Shown here in pieces: positions 6,256 to 6,780 of a stretch of 6,780 bases of DNA. Source of the stretch: Candidatus Aminicenantota bacterium (GTDB lineage: Bacteria; Acidobacteriota; Aminicenantia; UBA2199); NCBI GenBank assembly GCA_023136725.1, contig JAGLQR010000094.1, forward strand, positions 1 to 6,780, in the 5' to 3' direction. The position numbers and the translations under genes were made by a program. The notes under the pieces were generated by a model. The model saw only the letters and a program-made list of their open reading frames with translations, was not told the origin of the DNA and ran no database searches. The first letter of the stretch is position 1. Every line of letters begins with the position of its first letter.

Positions 6256-6780
6256 ATGAAAAAAACCATTTTTCTTTTTATCCTGGGAATAATTATTACC
6301 ATTCCTGTTTTCTCACATTACCAGTGGATAATTCCTGATTATAATAATATTGATGGAAAAAATGGAATTAAATTATATATCTGCTGCGGGCATAAATTTC
6401 CGAAAAGTGAATTATTATTGAAACGGGAGATGATTACCGGTGTTGATATTATAGCTGCCGGAATAAAAAAGCCTGTAAAAATTTCAGTGAATGGGAAAAC
6501 CTGGGAAGGGGAAACAGAATTGGATGGGGATTCCGGGTATATTGTTGTTTACAAATTAAAAAAAAAGATTTCAAAATTCCCGTTTTTCTGGGGTAGGGCA
6601 ATAATTTTCCCCGGCAGATATACAGGGAAAGGGTTTGAAGCTGTTACCGGAGAAGGGCTTGAGATCATTCCTGAAGATCTGTTCAATAAAAAACAATCAG
6701 ATCATCTTCGTATCAGAATTCTACTTGATGGTAAACCGGTAAAATCAAAACTTGTTGTGATACCCGAAGGCAAAAAACCT
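6256..6780 (+). CDS. DUF4198 (COG5266, NikK/CbiK-like) periplasmic protein, 3'-partial
   Basis: Open from the ATG at 6256 to the window edge, 175 residues visible and no stop. GAGAGG (6243-6248) lies 7 bases before the ATG, and the gene follows the barrel gene by 16 bp, so the two are co-transcribed. A Sec signal peptide (residues 1-20, VFS before H21) leaves a mature N-terminus of His, as is usual in this family (HxxW...P; here H21-Y-Q-W24...P27). The family's G-H-x-F-P element is present as C43-C44-G45-H46-K-F48-P49. Further on, GEGLEIIPED and LRIRILLDGKPVKSKLVV match the 'G-x-x-LEIVP ... vlyDGKPl' domain typical of DUF4198. COG5266 proteins accompany ECF-type nickel/cobalt transporters (NikK or CbiK) and probably capture metal in the periplasm. 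The adjacent Cys-Cys pair is a likely extra ligand or disulfide. Ni versus Co is not decided by the sequence. Confidence 0.85.
   Translation, partial: MKKTIFLFILGIIITIPVFSHYQWIIPDYNNIDGKNGIKLYICCGHKFPKSELLLKREMITGVDIIAAGIKKPVKISVNGKTWEGETELDGDSGYIVVYKLKKKISKFPFFWGRAIIFPGRYTGKGFEAVTGEGLEIIPEDLFNKKQSDHLRIRILLDGKPVKSKLVVIPEGKKP

Noticed and set aside
6111..6302. Minus-strand open frame across the junction of the two nickel-type genes
   Set aside because: It is antisense to the barrel C-terminus, the DUF4198 ribosome-binding site and its signal peptide, all of which have good independent support.

Overview
The window looks like the chromosome of a Gram-negative (diderm) bacterium with moderately AT-rich DNA and free use of AGA/AGG arginine codons. 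Two predicted outer-membrane beta-barrels and several Sec signal peptides point to an outer membrane. Several genes have classical Shine-Dalgarno sites, which argues against Bacteroidetes. I cannot name the phylum; a spirochaete, a deltaproteobacterium-like lineage or an uncultured diderm group would all fit.

Left half (1-3762, plus strand): three housekeeping genes in tandem. A RecD2-type helicase is cut off at its 5' end by the window edge. It is followed by a TrmJ/TrmH-family tRNA 2'-O-methyltransferase and by a HemW-type radical-SAM protein that overlaps the methyltransferase by 23 bp. A perfect TATAAT box lies 7 bp before the methyltransferase ATG and no Shine-Dalgarno site is visible, so this gene may be read from a leaderless transcript.

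Middle (3764-5389, minus strand): a porin-like outer-membrane protein and, downstream of it, a small exported OB-fold-like protein, probably one operon. Its end meets hemW tail to tail with one base between the stop codons and no visible terminator.

Right part (5390-6780): a 94-bp divergent region carries a perfect inverted repeat, GTGTTAC-N13-GTAACAC, which I recall as the nickel-regulator NikR operator described in metal-reducing deltaproteobacteria. It overlaps the -10 box of a good sigma70-like promoter driving a His-rich outer-membrane barrel protein and, 16 bp later, a DUF4198/COG5266 (NikK/CbiK-like) periplasmic protein that runs off the window. The most economical reading is the start of a nickel-repressed nickel (or cobalt) uptake operon. 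Two uncharacterised outer-membrane proteins flank the operator, and the rest of the transporter (for example NikMNQO) would be expected just beyond the right edge. The nickel assignment is inferred from the operator and DUF4198; the functions of the barrels and of the OB-fold-like protein are unknown.
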